In this document: positions 5,953-6,508 of the stretch, one piece after another
How positions within the stretch are numbered: the first letter of the stretch is position 1
Layout: each line of letters starts with the position of its first letter
Assembly: GCA_929200485.1 (NCBI GenBank)
Contig: CAKMZU010000194.1
Location: forward strand, 1 to 6,508
DNA from: an uncultured Gammaproteobacteria bacterium
GTDB lineage: Bacteria > Pseudomonadota > Gammaproteobacteria > Pseudomonadales > DT-91
Direction of reading: 5' to 3'
DNA: 6,508 bases
The notes under the pieces: model-generated
Database searches by the model: none
What the model was told of the DNA's origin: nothing
What the model saw: only the letters and a program-made list of their open reading frames with translations
Made by a program: the position numbers and the translations under genes

Positions 5953-5981
5953 ATAATAGTCATCTGACTAAATCAGTACAA
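5953..5981 (-). promoter_or_regulatory. alaA: Candidate alaA promoter
   Basis: On the minus strand TATTAT (5958-5953) matches the -10 consensus at five of six positions. Seventeen bases upstream, TTGTAC (5981-5976) matches the -35 at three of six. Transcription would start near 5946, giving a leader of about 110 bases that contains the hairpin at 5881-5918. Confidence 0.35.
5957..5970. promoter_or_regulatory. 6-2-6 dyad TAGTCA-TC-TGACTA, possible operator
   Basis: A perfect inverted repeat, TAGTCATCTGACTA. It lies in the spacer of the candidate alaA promoter and touches its -10, where a bound repressor would block RNA polymerase. I do not know a regulator with this site. The RNA could also fold as a small hairpin, but a two-base loop is too tight without opening the closing pair. 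Confidence 0.35.
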
Positions 5982-6033
5982 GCGGGCTTGCGTTGGGCAT
6001 CATCGTTGATTTGATAAATAGAATGAATAAATC

Positions 6034-6095
6034 GATCAGGATCAATTTAGTGGATAATAGGTTGCGAAGATAAAAATAAATGATTTATCCTGATC
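6034..6095. repeat. 13-base inverted repeat pair upstream of msrB
   Basis: GATCAGGATCAAT (6034-6046) and ATTTATCCTGATC (6083-6095) are inverted copies with 12 of 13 positions matching, 36 bases apart. Between them is GATAAT (6053-6058), a five-of-six match to a -10, without a good -35. A second weak pair, TTGCGA (6062-6067) and TATCCT (6086-6091), would put a -10 inside the right arm. The arms could be two operator half-sites or the stem of a long hairpin in the msrB leader. The regulator is not identifiable. Confidence 0.4.
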
Positions 6096-6123
6096 AATAA
6101 TGGAATGAACTGAGGATATACTT

Positions 6124-6508
6124 ATGTCTAAAATTTCCCTGTCTGAGTCCGAATGGAAAGAGCGACTCGACAATGAAACTTATTATGTTTGTCGGCAATC
6201 AGGAACCGAGCCTGCGTTTTCTGGCGAATATTGGGATTGCCATAAAGAGGGGGTTTATCATTGCGCGGCTTGTGATGCGCCTTTATTTTCTTCAGAAACG
6301 AAATATGATTCAGGTTCAGGTTGGCCAAGTTTTTTTAAAGCGATTGATGCATCTATGCTAACGTTGGATGAAGATAATTCCCATCAAATGCATCGTACAG
6401 AAGTTAGGTGTGGGCAATGTGATTCGCATCTCGGCCATTTATTTGACGATGGACCAAATCCTACTGGCTTGCGATTTTGTATCAACTCTCGAGCGTTACT
6501 ATTACATG
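6124..6508 (+). CDS. msrB: Peptide-methionine (R)-S-oxide reductase MsrB, 3' end cut by window edge
   Basis: 128 codons are present with no stop before the edge; MsrB is usually about 130-145 residues, so only a short tail should be missing. MsrB reduces the R form of methionine sulfoxide in proteins, using thioredoxin. Two CxxC pairs bind the structural zinc: Cys47 and Cys50 (HCAACDAPLF), Cys96 and Cys99 (RCGQCDSHLGH). GWPSF (66-70) and GTEPAFSG (27-34) are family motifs. Cys119 in RFCINS is the catalytic cysteine (RYCINS in most relatives). Cys23 and Cys39 are additional; I did not work out which cysteine resolves the disulfide. No signal peptide, so cytoplasmic. GAGGA (6112-6116) lies seven bases before the ATG. 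The gene is divergent from alaA. Confidence 0.95.
   Translation, partial: MSKISLSESEWKERLDNETYYVCRQSGTEPAFSGEYWDCHKEGVYHCAACDAPLFSSETKYDSGSGWPSFFKAIDASMLTLDEDNSHQMHRTEVRCGQCDSHLGHLFDDGPNPTGLRFCINSRALLLH

Noticed and set aside
5968..6003. Minus-strand mini-ORF MMPNASPLVLI as an alaA leader peptide
   Set aside because: It has only one Ala codon and no Shine-Dalgarno, and it ends before the hairpin and mostly upstream of the likely transcription start.

Overview
The window looks like ordinary chromosome from a gammaproteobacterium of moderate-to-low G+C. The strongest taxonomic hint is the AlaA-type aminotransferase, which follows the Escherichia coli AlaA pattern almost motif for motif. The genus cannot be fixed from this sequence. 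A marine lineage such as Cycloclasticus or Methylophaga is only a guess from base composition and gene mix.

Layout from left to right: (1) the 5' end of a NYN-domain (LabA/DUF88-like) nuclease-family gene on the minus strand, running off the left edge; (2) a divergent promoter region with two small dyads; (3) a plus-strand CaiC-like acyl-CoA ligase of 544 residues, closed by a clear intrinsic terminator; (4) a plus-strand standalone globin of 142 residues; (5) about 1 kb (2536-3550) with no recognisable plus-strand gene. On the minus strand this kilobase holds one doubtful 196-codon ORF, which pairs a signal-peptide-like start with a transposase-type helix-turn-helix and has codon use unlike its neighbours; (6) moaA (molybdenum cofactor synthesis) and, upstream of it on the same strand, alaA (glutamate-pyruvate aminotransferase), possibly one transcript; (7) a roughly 290-base divergent regulatory region; (8) msrB (methionine-R-sulfoxide reductase) on the plus strand, cut by the right edge a little short of its expected end.

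The genes do not form one pathway. They are housekeeping or stress functions: acyl-CoA activation, heme-based gas binding, molybdopterin synthesis, alanine synthesis and repair of oxidised methionine. I see no CRISPR array, tRNA, rRNA, toxin-antitoxin pair, phage gene or intact insertion sequence, and no convincing new multi-gene system.

The most interesting structure is regulatory and lies upstream of alaA. A terminator-like hairpin with a T-tract sits between a plausible alaA promoter and the alaA start. A 6-2-6 dyad overlaps that promoter. A CCTCC-rich tract takes the place of the ribosome-binding site. The second point of interest is the orphan ORF at 2752-3342.
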